Positions 1-7,999 are shown, counted from the first letter of the stretch. The stretch: 64,000 nucleotides of DNA from Phaeodactylibacter sp. (GCF_022763345.1 NZ_JALEGS010000012.1:81931-145930), one strand, 5' to 3'. Numbers and translations are program-made. The notes: a model not told the origin generated them from the sequence alone.

Positions 1-1
1 C

Positions 2-3000
2 CCCGGCATCGACATTACTCTGATTGAGCAATACTGGCCACTGGTAGAAGCCCTGCGCAAAAAAGGCTATGAGCAAGTCGTGCAAGGCGATTTCCTGGAA
101 TACAACGAGCGTAAGTTCGACCGCATCCTGATGAACCCGCCTTTTGAAAACCTCGCAGACATCGACCACGTGCGCCACGCCTACAGCCTGCTCAATCCGG
201 ACGGAAAGCTCGTCGCTATTATGGCCAACAACAAGCAAGGCACCCGGCAGAAAGTCCGGGAGTTCTCAGAATGGCTGGATGAGATCGGCGCATTCGTTCA
301 GGATAACGAGCCCGGCGCTTTTCAGTCTGCTTTCCGCCCTACTGGCGTAAATACGATTTTGGTGGCGATTGACAAGGTGGAGGAAGCGGCTGAACCTGTA
401 GAAACGGAAGCACAGCCACCAGTTCAAGTGGCAACCCAAGAAGTTCAGCCTGCAACAGAGCCCGGCGACGAGTTGGAAATCCTAAAATTTGACCTGGACT
501 GGATCCCCGAGCCCAAGCGCGGAGGTGTGTATAGCAACCCGGAAATGGAGCGCTTTTACCATATCATGTCGGATGCGGTAGAACTACCAAATCCGCAATC
601 AGAAACAGCCGCCAGGATTTACGAGCACCTGAAAGCCGCCGATGAATACACAAGGCAGCATTTTAAGGATGATGCCCGGATTGAAAGAGGCACCATCCTG
701 CCTTTAAAGTACGTCGAATCCTACTTGTTCAGTGCCGTACATCAGCCCATACGGTCTGCTATGCAACATAACTCTGGTGCGTTGATGCTCCGCGAAAACC
801 GAACCAGGGATTTTGTCGTCAATCACGTTATTGAGGTTTTCAAGTATTGGGTACGCCAAGCAAACATCTACGCAAAGTCCATGTCTGACCCTGATTTTTG
901 GGAAGCACCTACGTTTTCTCAATTCATCGGCAAGTACCTGGAGTACGGCAAAATGAATCCTACAAGCATTGGTGCGTCTACAAACCCCACTACCCTTAAT
1001 GTTTCAGAAGTCGTCGAGTACGCTCTGCGCAAATATTTTGGAGGTTGTTACGGATATTTCCGTGTCAGCCCCGAGGCATTTACCGAGGAAATCAAATCCC
1101 AGATCAGCGTAATGAACCTGAGCTACGAAATCAGGGGGCAAGGCCCGACCCTGAATAGGCTGATTAGTTTGGCGCTAGATGGCAAAATGCCCGCTAATCT
1201 GGTTGGAGAACTTGTTGACAGGGAGATTCAGGCAGATGCTGAAAAGATGTTTGATAAGTTCACCAAAGACCGGGAAATCGTAAAGGCGGCTGCGACTTCG
1301 CTTTACCGGGCTTTTGTCGAAAAGGATTACAGTTACACAGCGGGCAATTATACCAAAGCTTTGGGCAACCTAAAAGGGCAGTATGACAGTGACACGATGA
1401 TCGACCTGAAGGGGACCAGTCGAAATTTTGGCATAACGGCAAAGAGTGGCTGGAGCCTGGTGGAGAGAAAAGTCAATACCCTCGGGTTTTTGCTGGCTGC
1501 TTACTTGGAAACGCCTGACGACCAAGTTAGAGCCTCTATTGAGGAGTACGCTGAGGAAAAAGGGTGCTTTGCCAACGACTACATGTCGGCTGATTTTTGG
1601 AAGACCACGCCACCGGTGCAGACATTGAAGGAAGGGTATGAGAAGTATATTTTAGAGGAAAAGCCTACCAAAGAAACGAACATTCCAATGACAGCCCAGG
1701 ATGCTATCAACCGCACAATGCCAGTCGTAAAAGGCAAAGAAATTACTTTGAGCCTGCCCAACGGCGAAAAGCGCCGCGCACAATTCGCTTTGGTCGAGCT
1801 GGACAATACCCTTGCCAGCCATAGCCATAAGACCTTTGCCAGTACGCCAGGCTATCCTACGAATGCCCAGGGCGAGAACATCAACGACCGCAACTACGAA
1901 GACGATAAGGCCGCGCAGGCCCGGGTGCAGGAGATGGCTAAAAATCTTGACCCCTTCCAGTTGATCACCACCAGCCGGACACCCAGCGGCACGCCGATTG
2001 TTGCCGGGGAGCAAGTTGGCGGGGAATGGATTGTTGTTTCTGGCAACAACCGGACGATGAGCCTGAAATTAGCAGAGCGGGAGCATCCGGAGAAGTACGA
2101 AGCTTACGTTGATGCCCTGAGAGAAGAACTGCCCGCCTTCGGTATCGCCCCTGACTCGCTCAATCAATTTGGGCTGCCCTTCCTGGTCCGGATTGACTAC
2201 GGATTCCCGGCATTCCAAACCCAGGAACTGGCGAAGTACAACCAATCGGACATGAAAGGCAAACGCCAGGTGGATAAAGCCATCGAGCGCAGTAATGCTT
2301 TGCGCGAAAATGAATTTTGCTCGGCGAGGATACCCATTATGCTGAATAACTACGAGCGGATGTCCGATTTCTACAGCGACCGCAACGCGCAGAAGGAAAT
2401 GCTCGATATGCTTATCCAATGCAACCTGGTTACGCAGCAGTCTGTCCCGGAATACTACGACGAAGGCTACTTCACGAGTGCCGGAAAGGAGTTAGTTGAA
2501 AGCGTATTGGCTGGTATTGTCTTGGACAAAGCAGCCCTAAAAGCGACTGAGCGTGATGGTCTGAAACAAGCCCGCCGCGTCATCGTCTATGCCATCCCTG
2601 CCCTGATGAGCAACAACACATTAAAGGAAGGCAGCCTGATCAAACAGGTGAATGAAGCTATTTTGTACCTGAACGACCAAAAGGCGTCCGGGCTCCCCTT
2701 TGACCAGTACATCAACCAAGGTGCGCTTTTTGCCGAAAAACAGTACAGCAAGGAGGCAGTATACCTTAGCCGGTTGATCTCAATGGGGCAGCGTAAGTTC
2801 AAACAATCAATCCTTTCCTACAATCAATCCCTGCGCAACTCCGGAGGCGCTGCATTATTCGAAGACCAAGCTGTTACGCCCGCAGAAGCCTTCAAAGCTT
2901 ACGTAATCGATCAAATCCCAGAGGCAGAGGCAAAGTTGATCGAACAGCATAGTAAGCCCGCCCAGGAAGCGAACCCAAAACCTGGTACCAGAGCTCAGGC

Positions 3001-3064
3001 TAAACTCAAACTCGCGAAAGCCAAAAAGAAGAAGAAACTAAAACTGCTGCAGTTGGCAGCATAA
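2..3064 (+). CDS. Polyvalent protein: DNA methyltransferase plus ddrB/ParB-like domain (5'-truncated by window)
   Basis: The frame is open to position 2 without a convincing start, so the N-terminus lies outside the window; the GTG at 80 is internal. The motif ILMNPPFEN (about 127-153) is motif IV of N6-adenine methyltransferases, followed by the usual PDGKLVAIM strand. A Pro/Glu/Thr-rich linker (about 375-480) leads into a long middle region I do not recognise. Near 2030-2070 the segment VVSGNNRTMSLKLA resembles the GN-R core of ParB/ddrB-type domains. The C-terminus is a Lys-rich tail. Such fusions are called polyvalent proteins and are typical of conjugative elements and phages, where they are thought to modify or protect incoming DNA. 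Family assignment is by motif only. The next gene starts 10 bp downstream, so the two are probably cotranscribed. Confidence 0.7.
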   Translation, partial: PGIDITLIEQYWPLVEALRKKGYEQVVQGDFLEYNERKFDRILMNPPFENLADIDHVRHAYSLLNPDGKLVAIMANNKQGTRQKVREFSEWLDEIGAFVQDNEPGAFQSAFRPTGVNTILVAIDKVEEAAEPVETEAQPPVQVATQEVQPATEPGDELEILKFDLDWIPEPKRGGVYSNPEMERFYHIMSDAVELPNPQSETAARIYEHLKAADEYTRQHFKDDARIERGTILPLKYVESYLFSAVHQPIRSAMQHNSGALMLRENRTRDFVVNHVIEVFKYWVRQANIYAKSMSDPDFWEAPTFSQFIGKYLEYGKMNPTSIGASTNPTTLNVSEVVEYALRKYFGGCYGYFRVSPEAFTEEIKSQISVMNLSYEIRGQGPTLNRLISLALDGKMPANLVGELVDREIQADAEKMFDKFTKDREIVKAAATSLYRAFVEKDYSYTAGNYTKALGNLKGQYDSDTMIDLKGTSRNFGITAKSGWSLVERKVNTLGFLLAAYLETPDDQVRASIEEYAEEKGCFANDYMSADFWKTTPPVQTLKEGYEKYILEEKPTKETNIPMTAQDAINRTMPVVKGKEITLSLPNGEKRRAQFALVELDNTLASHSHKTFASTPGYPTNAQGENINDRNYEDDKAAQARVQEMAKNLDPFQLITTSRTPSGTPIVAGEQVGGEWIVVSGNNRTMSLKLAEREHPEKYEAYVDALREELPAFGIAPDSLNQFGLPFLVRIDYGFPAFQTQELAKYNQSDMKGKRQVDKAIERSNALRENEFCSARIPIMLNNYERMSDFYSDRNAQKEMLDMLIQCNLVTQQSVPEYYDEGYFTSAGKELVESVLAGIVLDKAALKATERDGLKQARRVIVYAIPALMSNNTLKEGSLIKQVNEAILYLNDQKASGLPFDQYINQGALFAEKQYSKEAVYLSRLISMGQRKFKQSILSYNQSLRNSGGAALFEDQAVTPAEAFKAYVIDQIPEAEAKLIEQHSKPAQEANPKPGTRAQAKLKLAKAKKKKKLKLLQLAA

Positions 3065-3074
3065 AACGAGAGCT

Positions 3075-4511
3075 ATGAAACACGAGAGTAAAGCCAAAGC
3101 ATACGTGCAGGAGATCGGCAAGAAGATCGAAGGCCTGCCTACGAAGTTCAAAGAGAACTTTGAAGCCATGGAGGAATTCGAGGACATTATGTACGCCCTT
3201 CAGCCGAATATGCCAGAGTACAAAGAAGCCCTGGCAGAGTGGAAGGACTACGACGAGCAGATCCTTGCTGCCCTTCAGCGCGACTTCCCCAAAAAAAAGC
3301 CTGCGCCAAAGGCTGCCTCAAAACCTGCCGGAACTGCCAAAGCGCCGGCGAATGAAGCTTCAGACCTGTTCGAAACAACAGAGAAGCTTCCCAAGGCTGC
3401 TCGTGAAATAGTAGAGCAGATGTTTGAGGACATGGAAGGCGGGCAAATGTCCTATGAAGACCAGCGCAAATATCTGGAGCGGCTGGAATCAGAAGGCTAT
3501 ACCTTTGAAATGGACATGGGAGGTATGCCGACTGACTTGAAAAAGAAGCCCGCTACTGATAAGAAAAAACCGGCACCAAAGAAGAAGGCAAAGCCTGATA
3601 CTTATTCTTGGAAGAAGGCGGTACCGGTGGCAGAACTCCAACCTGTGGTCCTGCACTGCCAGCACTACCACGTCACCGTCAAGGAACCGACCGAGGTAAG
3701 CCTGAAAGGAACCGGCAACGCCAGCCGTAAGGTAACAGCAAAACCTGGTGAGCACATTATCTTTGATGACAAAGGACACCCAGTGTTCATTATGAATGCT
3801 GCCAGCTTCGCCCGTAAATGCACTGAGCAAAGCACAGTAGAAAAGCATAAGGAGGACAAACATAAGCCGGCATCCAAGCCAAAGGCAAGCACAACGAAGC
3901 CCAAGAGTAAGCCGAAACCGAAGCCAAAAACATCAAAAACTGCACAGGCCTCATCAAAATCTGATAACAAAAAGCCAGCTGCAGCGAAATCGGCCAGCAC
4001 CAGCAAACCAGCCGCCAAGAAAAACGAACCGGCACCAAAGAAAAAGCCCGAGAGCAAGCCTGCCAGCTCCCGCCGTAGCCCGGTAGCGGTGATCGAGCAA
4101 GAGATCAATGATATCCGGAATACGCAGAAAAAGGACATGAGCGCCACCGAGCGGGAGCAGCTCAAAAAAGAGTACGCTGACCTGGAGGAAAAGGCATCCA
4201 ACAAGAGCTATATCGGGTATATCCGCAACCAGCTCAAAGCAGCCGAAAAGGATGGCGTGAAGCTCAGCGAAGCCCAGGTCCGTAAGTTGGGGCAAATGAT
4301 ACAGCCCCTCATCCAAAACCCGAGCGGTGCCTTCATAGATATGCTGTACTCCAACAAAAAGCGACTGAAGCCCACCTATGAGAATCTGTTGCGCTGGACG
4401 GAGAGCCCGGACCGGTATGACCTGATCGGTGTGGACACGGCGCGGACAGATGAAACGGTGACGGCGCGGAAGCCGGAGAAGCCGTCTATTTTCACGTTGC
4501 TTGGGATATGA
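3075..4511 (+). CDS. Lysine/alanine/proline-rich element protein (histone H1-like), hypothetical
   Basis: A 478-residue protein with no family I recognise. Residues about 1-70 are acidic/helical. Two Lys-Pro-Ala-rich stretches (about 75-95 and 255-340, repeats such as KPKPKPKTSK and KPAAAKSAS) resemble the basic tails of histone H1-like and DNA-compacting proteins. A more ordered C-terminal segment (about 345-478) contains predicted helices around KLSEAQVRKLGQMIQPLI. It starts 10 bp after the polyvalent gene, and its stop overlaps the next start (ATGA), which indicates one transcript. Nucleic-acid binding is inferred from composition only. The antisense frames are open merely because of the biased codon content. 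Confidence 0.75.
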   Translation: MKHESKAKAYVQEIGKKIEGLPTKFKENFEAMEEFEDIMYALQPNMPEYKEALAEWKDYDEQILAALQRDFPKKKPAPKAASKPAGTAKAPANEASDLFETTEKLPKAAREIVEQMFEDMEGGQMSYEDQRKYLERLESEGYTFEMDMGGMPTDLKKKPATDKKKPAPKKKAKPDTYSWKKAVPVAELQPVVLHCQHYHVTVKEPTEVSLKGTGNASRKVTAKPGEHIIFDDKGHPVFIMNAASFARKCTEQSTVEKHKEDKHKPASKPKASTTKPKSKPKPKPKTSKTAQASSKSDNKKPAAAKSASTSKPAAKKNEPAPKKKPESKPASSRRSPVAVIEQEINDIRNTQKKDMSATEREQLKKEYADLEEKASNKSYIGYIRNQLKAAEKDGVKLSEAQVRKLGQMIQPLIQNPSGAFIDMLYSNKKRLKPTYENLLRWTESPDRYDLIGVDTARTDETVTARKPEKPSIFTLLGI

Positions 4512-4837
4512 TGCGCGGCTGGTACAAAATCACAATCCGAAGCCGCACCTTCTATCTGCATGAAGGTCTGAACGGCACAAAGCGAACGGCAGTCTACACG
4601 GCTACCGGTAAGCTCTTGTGCCGGTTCGGAAAGCCAGGCAGCGCCATCCGCCCGGGAACCGACAAAGGCAACAGCTACTGTGCCAGGAGCGCGAAGATCA
4701 AGATCGCGCCACACTGGACGAAGAGCCCGAATTGGTGGAGCAGGTTGAAATGGAGTTGTCAGGGAAGCCGAAGTGTGAGCAAAGCCCTGTACATGGGCAA
4801 GGCGAAGAAAGTCAAGCCACCAGGCTGGAGTGTATAG
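4508..4837 (+). CDS. Small hypothetical basic protein of the element
   Basis: A 109-residue basic protein starting at an ATGA overlap with the upstream stop, the usual sign of translational coupling. It begins MMRGWYKITIRSRTFYLHEG and is rich in Lys, Arg and Trp towards the end. I recognise no family. A second frame across 4618-4840 is also open and gives an acidic stretch (EREDQDRATLDEEPELVEQ), so a frameshift within the gene, or use of the other frame for the second half, cannot be excluded. A good terminator follows at 4862-4888, so this is the last gene of the element's rightward operon. Confidence 0.5.
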   Translation: MMRGWYKITIRSRTFYLHEGLNGTKRTAVYTATGKLLCRFGKPGSAIRPGTDKGNSYCARSAKIKIAPHWTKSPNWWSRLKWSCQGSRSVSKALYMGKAKKVKPPGWSV

Positions 4838-4861
4838 TTTTTTTCATATGTATGTTTGTTG

Positions 4862-4888
4862 GCCCTGGGCGATTGCCTGGGGCTTTTT
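4862..4888 (+). terminator. Rho-independent terminator of the element operon
   Basis: A 9-bp stem (GCCCTGGGC at 4862-4870, GCCTGGGGC at 4875-4883, two G-T wobbles) closes a GATT loop and is followed by five T residues (4884-4888). It lies 24 bp after the stop of the small hypothetical gene. The T tract overlaps the first bases of the degenerate terminal CRISPR repeat. Confidence 0.75.
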
Positions 4889-5287
4889 CTATCCTTGTTT
4901 TAGTGGAACTAGCATTTAAACATACCATGTCAGTGGGGGTTGATTTCAAATTTTTCAGTTTCAAGCCTTGTTTTAGTGGAACTAGCATTTAAACCCCGGC
5001 AGGGCTAGTATAATCTTGATTTTGAAAGTTGTTTCAAGCCTTGTTTTAGTGGAACTAGCATTTAAACCTGGTTTCAACCGTTCATTTAGGAAAAATCGAA
5101 CACGTTTCAAGCCTTGTTTTAGTGGAACTAGCATTTAAACAGCGATTGTGATTACGATCAATGCCGCGAAGAACAAGTTTCAAGCCTTGTTTTAGTGGAA
5201 CTAGCATTTAAACTAATTGAACATTATTTGATACCGATGGGAAAAAAGCAGTTTCAAGCCTTGTTTTAGTGGAACTAGCATTTAAAC
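4885..5287 (-). CRISPR. Orphan CRISPR-type array: six 37-bp repeats, five spacers
   Basis: Five identical 37-bp repeats occur at 4958-4994, 5031-5067, 5104-5140, 5177-5213 and 5251-5287. A sixth copy at 4885-4921 has three mismatches, all in its first eight bases. On the + strand each starts GTTTCAAGCC and ends GCATTTAAAC; an internal TAGT-GGA-ACTA can form a small hairpin. Spacers are 4922-4957, 4995-5030, 5068-5103, 5141-5176 (36 bp each) and 5214-5250 (37 bp) and look unrelated to each other. The degenerate copy marks the leader-distal end on the left, and read on the minus strand the repeat ends in TTGAAAC like many crRNA 5' handles. Both suggest transcription on the minus strand from the integrase side. 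No cas gene is in the window. The subtype is not assigned. Confidence 0.85.
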
Positions 5288-5308
5288 TCGTATATCTGAT
5301 TCCGCAAT

Positions 5309-6451
5309 TTAATCAAAAAACCCTAGTTTTTTTGCCAATTTCGCACTATCCATCCCACTGGCCCGTAGGTAAATTTCCACAGTGCTCAATTTCTTCCAGC
5401 CACCAATATCGGCTATAGTTTTCAGACTGGCACCTTGAAGATGCAGGTTAGTCGCCGCACTACGCCGGGCTGTATGGAAGGTCACGAACTGGCTTTTCGG
5501 CCCGCTCTGCTTCCCCTGGGAGACTATCCAATTAATGCCGGCCATGCTGGCAATCCTTTTCAGCTCCCTGTTAGCCTGCTGATTACTTGTGAAGCTCAGA
5601 TCATAGTTGTATTTCTCCAGGAGGCGGGCAGCTTTGGTAGATACCGGCACGGTAGCCCGGATATCTGTCTTCTCGCTCTTGTACTGTAGGAATAGCTGAT
5701 CTTCCTTCTGTACGATGTTCGTGCGGTTGATTCTAACCACATCAGAAAACCGCATTAAGAAATAATAGGCAACCAGCCATCGGTCTTTCTCTTTTTCCAG
5801 TGAAGGGTTGTAAGACAAGTCTAGTTTTTCTATTTGTGCGATCTCGCCTTCTGTGAGGAATATTTTGTGACTGGTTGATGACCGATGCGTAACAAAGTAA
5901 GCCTTTTGATATTCGGCATTATCATGCAAACCCTGTTCGTGTGCCGATCTCATTACAGCCTTGATCGTCTTGATGTATTTGCCAAGACCAGCGTTTGAAC
6001 ATCCATTCTGTAGATTATATTTCGAGAACGAGTAGTACCAGTCCCGGTCGATATCAGAGAATCTAAGGTCTTTAAGGCCCATATACTTCTCGTATTCGCG
6101 CAGTCGCTTGAGCACAGACCTGTACACGCCAAGTGTAGAGGCTTTCAGCGACTGATCTGTAGCTATGAAGTCCTCCAGGTAGCCTAACAGGCTGGAAGAC
6201 TTCGGTTCTTTCTTCCCATAATCCGATAGCTTGCCCCCATCCAGCAGGAAGGCTTGTATTTCATTTTGGAGCCCTGCTATTTTCGCGTTGTACTGCCTGG
6301 CCAGCGGGTGAGATTTGACGACCTGCCCCTTTGAGTTCAACTGATCGGGCAGCACGTACAAGCCAGTAGAGATGTAGCGCTTTTCACCATCGTGGAAGAT
6401 GTACAGTTTGATGGCTTTCGTCCCATCTTTCCGAGCACTGTAGCTCAACAT
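5309..6451 (-). CDS. int: Tyrosine recombinase/integrase of the element
   Basis: A 380-residue phage-integrase-family recombinase expected to catalyse site-specific integration and excision. The N-terminus (SARKDGTKAIKLYIFHDGEK) is the arm-binding domain usual in Bacteroidota integrases, followed by a SAM-like core-binding region. In the catalytic domain I see the first Arg in FLMRFSDVVRI, HTARRS (His-x-x-Arg), a Trp in GGWKKLS at the box III position often held by His (Cre also has Trp) and the nucleophile Tyr361 in VEIYLRA. The set is complete. The ATG at 6451 was preferred over 6529 because the longer form adds unrelated residues that would read through an inverted repeat. The stop lies 21 bp from the CRISPR array, on the same strand as the array's inferred transcription. 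Confidence 0.93.
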   Translation of the reverse strand: MLSYSARKDGTKAIKLYIFHDGEKRYISTGLYVLPDQLNSKGQVVKSHPLARQYNAKIAGLQNEIQAFLLDGGKLSDYGKKEPKSSSLLGYLEDFIATDQSLKASTLGVYRSVLKRLREYEKYMGLKDLRFSDIDRDWYYSFSKYNLQNGCSNAGLGKYIKTIKAVMRSAHEQGLHDNAEYQKAYFVTHRSSTSHKIFLTEGEIAQIEKLDLSYNPSLEKEKDRWLVAYYFLMRFSDVVRINRTNIVQKEDQLFLQYKSEKTDIRATVPVSTKAARLLEKYNYDLSFTSNQQANRELKRIASMAGINWIVSQGKQSGPKSQFVTFHTARRSAATNLHLQGASLKTIADIGGWKKLSTVEIYLRASGMDSAKLAKKLGFFD

Positions 6452-6452
6452 A

Positions 6453-6487
6453 GTTCTACAATTCACTATACCTGATTTTTGTAGAAC
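6453..6487. promoter_or_regulatory. Inverted repeat directly upstream of the integrase start
   Basis: GTTCTACAA (6453-6461) and its exact reverse complement TTGTAGAAC (6479-6487) flank a 17-bp AT-rich spacer. The inner arm lies one base before the integrase ATG at 6451. It could be an operator for autoregulation, a recombinase or excisionase binding site, or an mRNA hairpin controlling int translation. A consensus-like TATTTTTG element on the minus strand (6507-6514) lies just upstream, so the repeat would fall in the 5' untranslated region. Confidence 0.5.
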
Positions 6488-6506
6488 AATAATAGAAAAA
6501 AAGGGG

Positions 6507-6514
6507 CAAAAATA
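6507..6514 (-). promoter_or_regulatory. Candidate -7 element of the integrase promoter
   Basis: On the minus strand the sequence reads TATTTTTG, a full match to the Bacteroidota -7 consensus TAnnTTTG, 56 bp before the integrase ATG. No TTTG is seen at the proper -33 distance. Confidence 0.35.
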
Positions 6515-6576
6515 GGCGCTTTGAAGCAAGAAAAGGCAGGAACAGGAGGCAGGGAAAACGGGCTGAACGCCAATAA

Positions 6577-6607
6577 AAAAGCCGCATTCAGCGTGAATGC
6601 AGCTTTT
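6577..6607 (-). terminator. Terminator of tRNA-Asp
   Basis: AAAAGC, C, GCATTCA (6577-6590) pairs with TGAATGC, A, GCTTTT (6594-6607) around a GCG loop with one internal mismatch. On the minus strand the stem is followed by TTTTTTATT. It lies 17 bp beyond the 3' end of tRNA-Asp and separates it from the integrase. Confidence 0.7.
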
Positions 6608-6623
6608 CGTGAAAATTACTCAG

Positions 6624-6665
6624 CGGTCCGGACGGGACTCGAACCCGCGACCCCATGCGTGACAG
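6624..6665. other. Probable attachment site (3' half of tRNA-Asp)
   Basis: Integrases next to a tRNA 3' end normally recombine within the anticodon-loop to 3'-end segment, which restores the tRNA. The matching direct repeat should lie at the other end of the element, outside the window, so the exact core cannot be defined here. Confidence 0.35.
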
Positions 6666-6697
6666 GCATGTATTCTAACCAACTGAACTACCGGACC
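6624..6697 (-). tRNA. tRNA-Asp (GTC anticodon)
   Basis: Read on the minus strand the 74-nt cloverleaf starts GGTCCGGTAGTTCAG and ends CCGGACCG. The 7-bp acceptor stem GGTCCGG/CCGGACC is perfect. The D-loop region is GTTCAGTTGGTTAGAA, the anticodon loop contains GTC (CCTGTCACG), and the T arm is GCGGGTTCGAGTCCCGT. CCA is not encoded. Its 3' end faces the integrase, which makes it the probable integration target. Confidence 0.96.
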
Positions 6698-6772
6698 TTT
6701 ATTTCTTAGCTAAAAGCCGCTTTTGGCTCTCGTTTTTTACCAACCAACGCCGCTATTGCGTCATTGCGAGTG

Positions 6773-6803
6773 CAAATATAAACGCGTTTTTAATTCGATG
6801 CAA
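6773..6803 (-). promoter_or_regulatory. Promoter of tRNA-Asp
   Basis: On the minus strand TTG (6801-6803) is followed after 20 bp by TATATTTG (6773-6780), a full match to the Bacteroidota TTG/TAnnTTTG promoter. Transcription would start about 70 nt before the mature tRNA 5' end, leaving a short leader for RNase P to remove. Confidence 0.6.
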
Positions 6804-6863
6804 CCTTTCGCTAAAAAAAAGTGAAAAAAAATATTTCACCCTCCGACTCTCTACCCTTATTGC

Positions 6864-6871
6864 TACTTTTG
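6864..6871 (+). promoter_or_regulatory. Candidate -7 element of accA
   Basis: TACTTTTG matches TAnnTTTG 124 bp before the accA ATG. A clear -33 TTTG is not visible. The rest of the 297-bp gap between tRNA-Asp and accA holds the divergent tRNA promoter and nothing else I recognise. Confidence 0.35.
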
Positions 6872-6994
6872 TGGTTCTCTAAACCCCAGACGAATACCAC
6901 TTTAGTTGATCAATACGCCAAAGGAGTGACTTACAGGTACGAATCGCCTCATCGAAAGCACAGCTCGTACCCCACTCTAACAAAAACTAGGACT

Positions 6995-7966
6995 ATGGTT
7001 TTCCTCGAATTTGAAAAGCCCTTAGAAAGCCTCTACGAACAGCTCGAAAAAATCAAGCAGGTCGGAAAAGAAGGCGATGTCGACGTTTCTGAAATGACGC
7101 GCGAGCTGGAAAACAAGATCAAAAATAAACGCAAAGAAATCTACAGCAACCTCACTGGCTGGCAGAAGGTACAACTCTCCCGCCACCCGGAGCGGCCTTA
7201 CACCTTATATTACATTGAGCAGATGTGCCGAAAGTTTGTCGAGCTCCACGGCGACCGCTACTACGCCGATGACAAGGCGATCGTGGGCGGGCTGGGCTCA
7301 CTCGACGGGCAAACGGTGGTTATCCTCGGACATCAAAAGGGGGTGAATACCAAAATGCGGCAGTACCGCAACTTCGGCATGGCCAACCCGGAGGGCTACC
7401 GCAAAGCCCTGCGGCTCATGAAGCTGGCTGAGCGCTTCGGTTACCCCGTAGTCTGCCTGATTGATACTCCGGGTGCCTTCCCGGGACTGGAAGCTGAAGA
7501 GCGCGGACAGGCGGAAGCCATCGCCCGCAACCTCTTTGAAATGGCTCAGCTGAAAGTACCTGTGGTTTGCGCGGTCATTGGCGAAGGTGCCTCGGGAGGC
7601 GCTATCGGCATCGGGCTGGGCGACCGGGTCTATATGCTGGAAAATACCTGGTACTCTGTGATTTCTCCGGAGTCCTGCTCTTCCATCCTGTGGCGCAGCT
7701 GGGACTATAAGGAACAGGCTGCCGAAGCCCTAAAGCTCACCGCCGACCACATGTACGAATTCGGGATCATCGATGGCATCATCAAAGAGCCCCTCGGTGG
7801 CGCACACTCTGCTCCCGAAGAAATGGCTAAACTCCTCAAGCGCCAAATCAAAAAAGCGATCGCTGAGGTGCAGGATATGACACCTGAAGACCGGATCGAC
7901 GCCCGCATCAACAAGTACAGTCAGATTGGTGTTTATGAACGGGTGGCTACAGAAGATGCCAAATAG
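6995..7966 (+). CDS. accA: Acetyl-CoA carboxylase carboxyltransferase subunit alpha
   Basis: Encodes the 323-residue alpha subunit of the carboxyltransferase, which with AccD moves the carboxyl group from biotin to acetyl-CoA to make malonyl-CoA, the first step of fatty-acid synthesis in the cytoplasm. The N-terminus [20 protein letters not shown] is the family's usual coiled start. The crotonase-fold core shows [27 protein letters not shown] and [15 protein letters not shown], all hallmark segments. The ATG at 6995 was chosen over the upstream 6821 start because the extra 58 residues have no family match. accD is not in the window. A DUF6913 gene follows after 33 bp. Confidence 0.97.
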   Translation: MVFLEFEKPLESLYEQLEKIKQVGKEGDVDVSEMTRELENKIKNKRKEIYSNLTGWQKVQLSRHPERPYTLYYIEQMCRKFVELHGDRYYADDKAIVGGLGSLDGQTVVILGHQKGVNTKMRQYRNFGMANPEGYRKALRLMKLAERFGYPVVCLIDTPGAFPGLEAEERGQAEAIARNLFEMAQLKVPVVCAVIGEGASGGAIGIGLGDRVYMLENTWYSVISPESCSSILWRSWDYKEQAAEALKLTADHMYEFGIIDGIIKEPLGGAHSAPEEMAKLLKRQIKKAIAEVQDMTPEDRIDARINKYSQIGVYERVATEDAK

Positions 7967-7999
7967 CAGCCAACGACTACCCACCACAAATAAACCTCT

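Larger units (their letters stand above)
1..6623. mobile_element. Integrative element, integrase-proximal end (tRNA-Asp target)
   Basis: This segment reads as one end of an integrative element. A tyrosine recombinase gene sits immediately next to the 3' end of a tRNA-Asp gene, the classical arrangement for tRNA-targeted integration. On its other side lie accessory genes of the kind carried by conjugative elements and large phages: a polyvalent methyltransferase/ParB-like protein, a lysine-rich basic protein and an orphan CRISPR-type array. Ordinary core genes (accA, dapA, polA) begin right after the tRNA. The far end, and the direct repeat of the tRNA 3' end expected there, are outside the window. 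The element type (ICE, mobilizable island or prophage) therefore cannot be decided. Confidence 0.7.

Noticed and set aside
3187..4316. Long antisense frames opposite the lysine-rich protein
   Set aside because: They mirror the Lys/Ala/Pro codon bias of the sense gene and have no start context or family.
4618..4992. Alternative frame running into the CRISPR array
   Set aside because: It starts inside the coupled gene and reads through a terminator and repeats. The first part is acidic and protein-like, so it was only noted as a possible frameshift.
4885..5287. Repeats as integrase arm-type sites or replication iterons
   Set aside because: Repeats are 37 bp, nearly perfect, and separated by unrelated segments of constant 36-37 bp. 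That regularity fits CRISPR better; iterons are usually shorter and closer together. It is kept as the refuting alternative.
6521..6709. Open frame across the attachment region and tRNA-Asp
   Set aside because: It is the antisense reading of the tRNA gene and its terminator.
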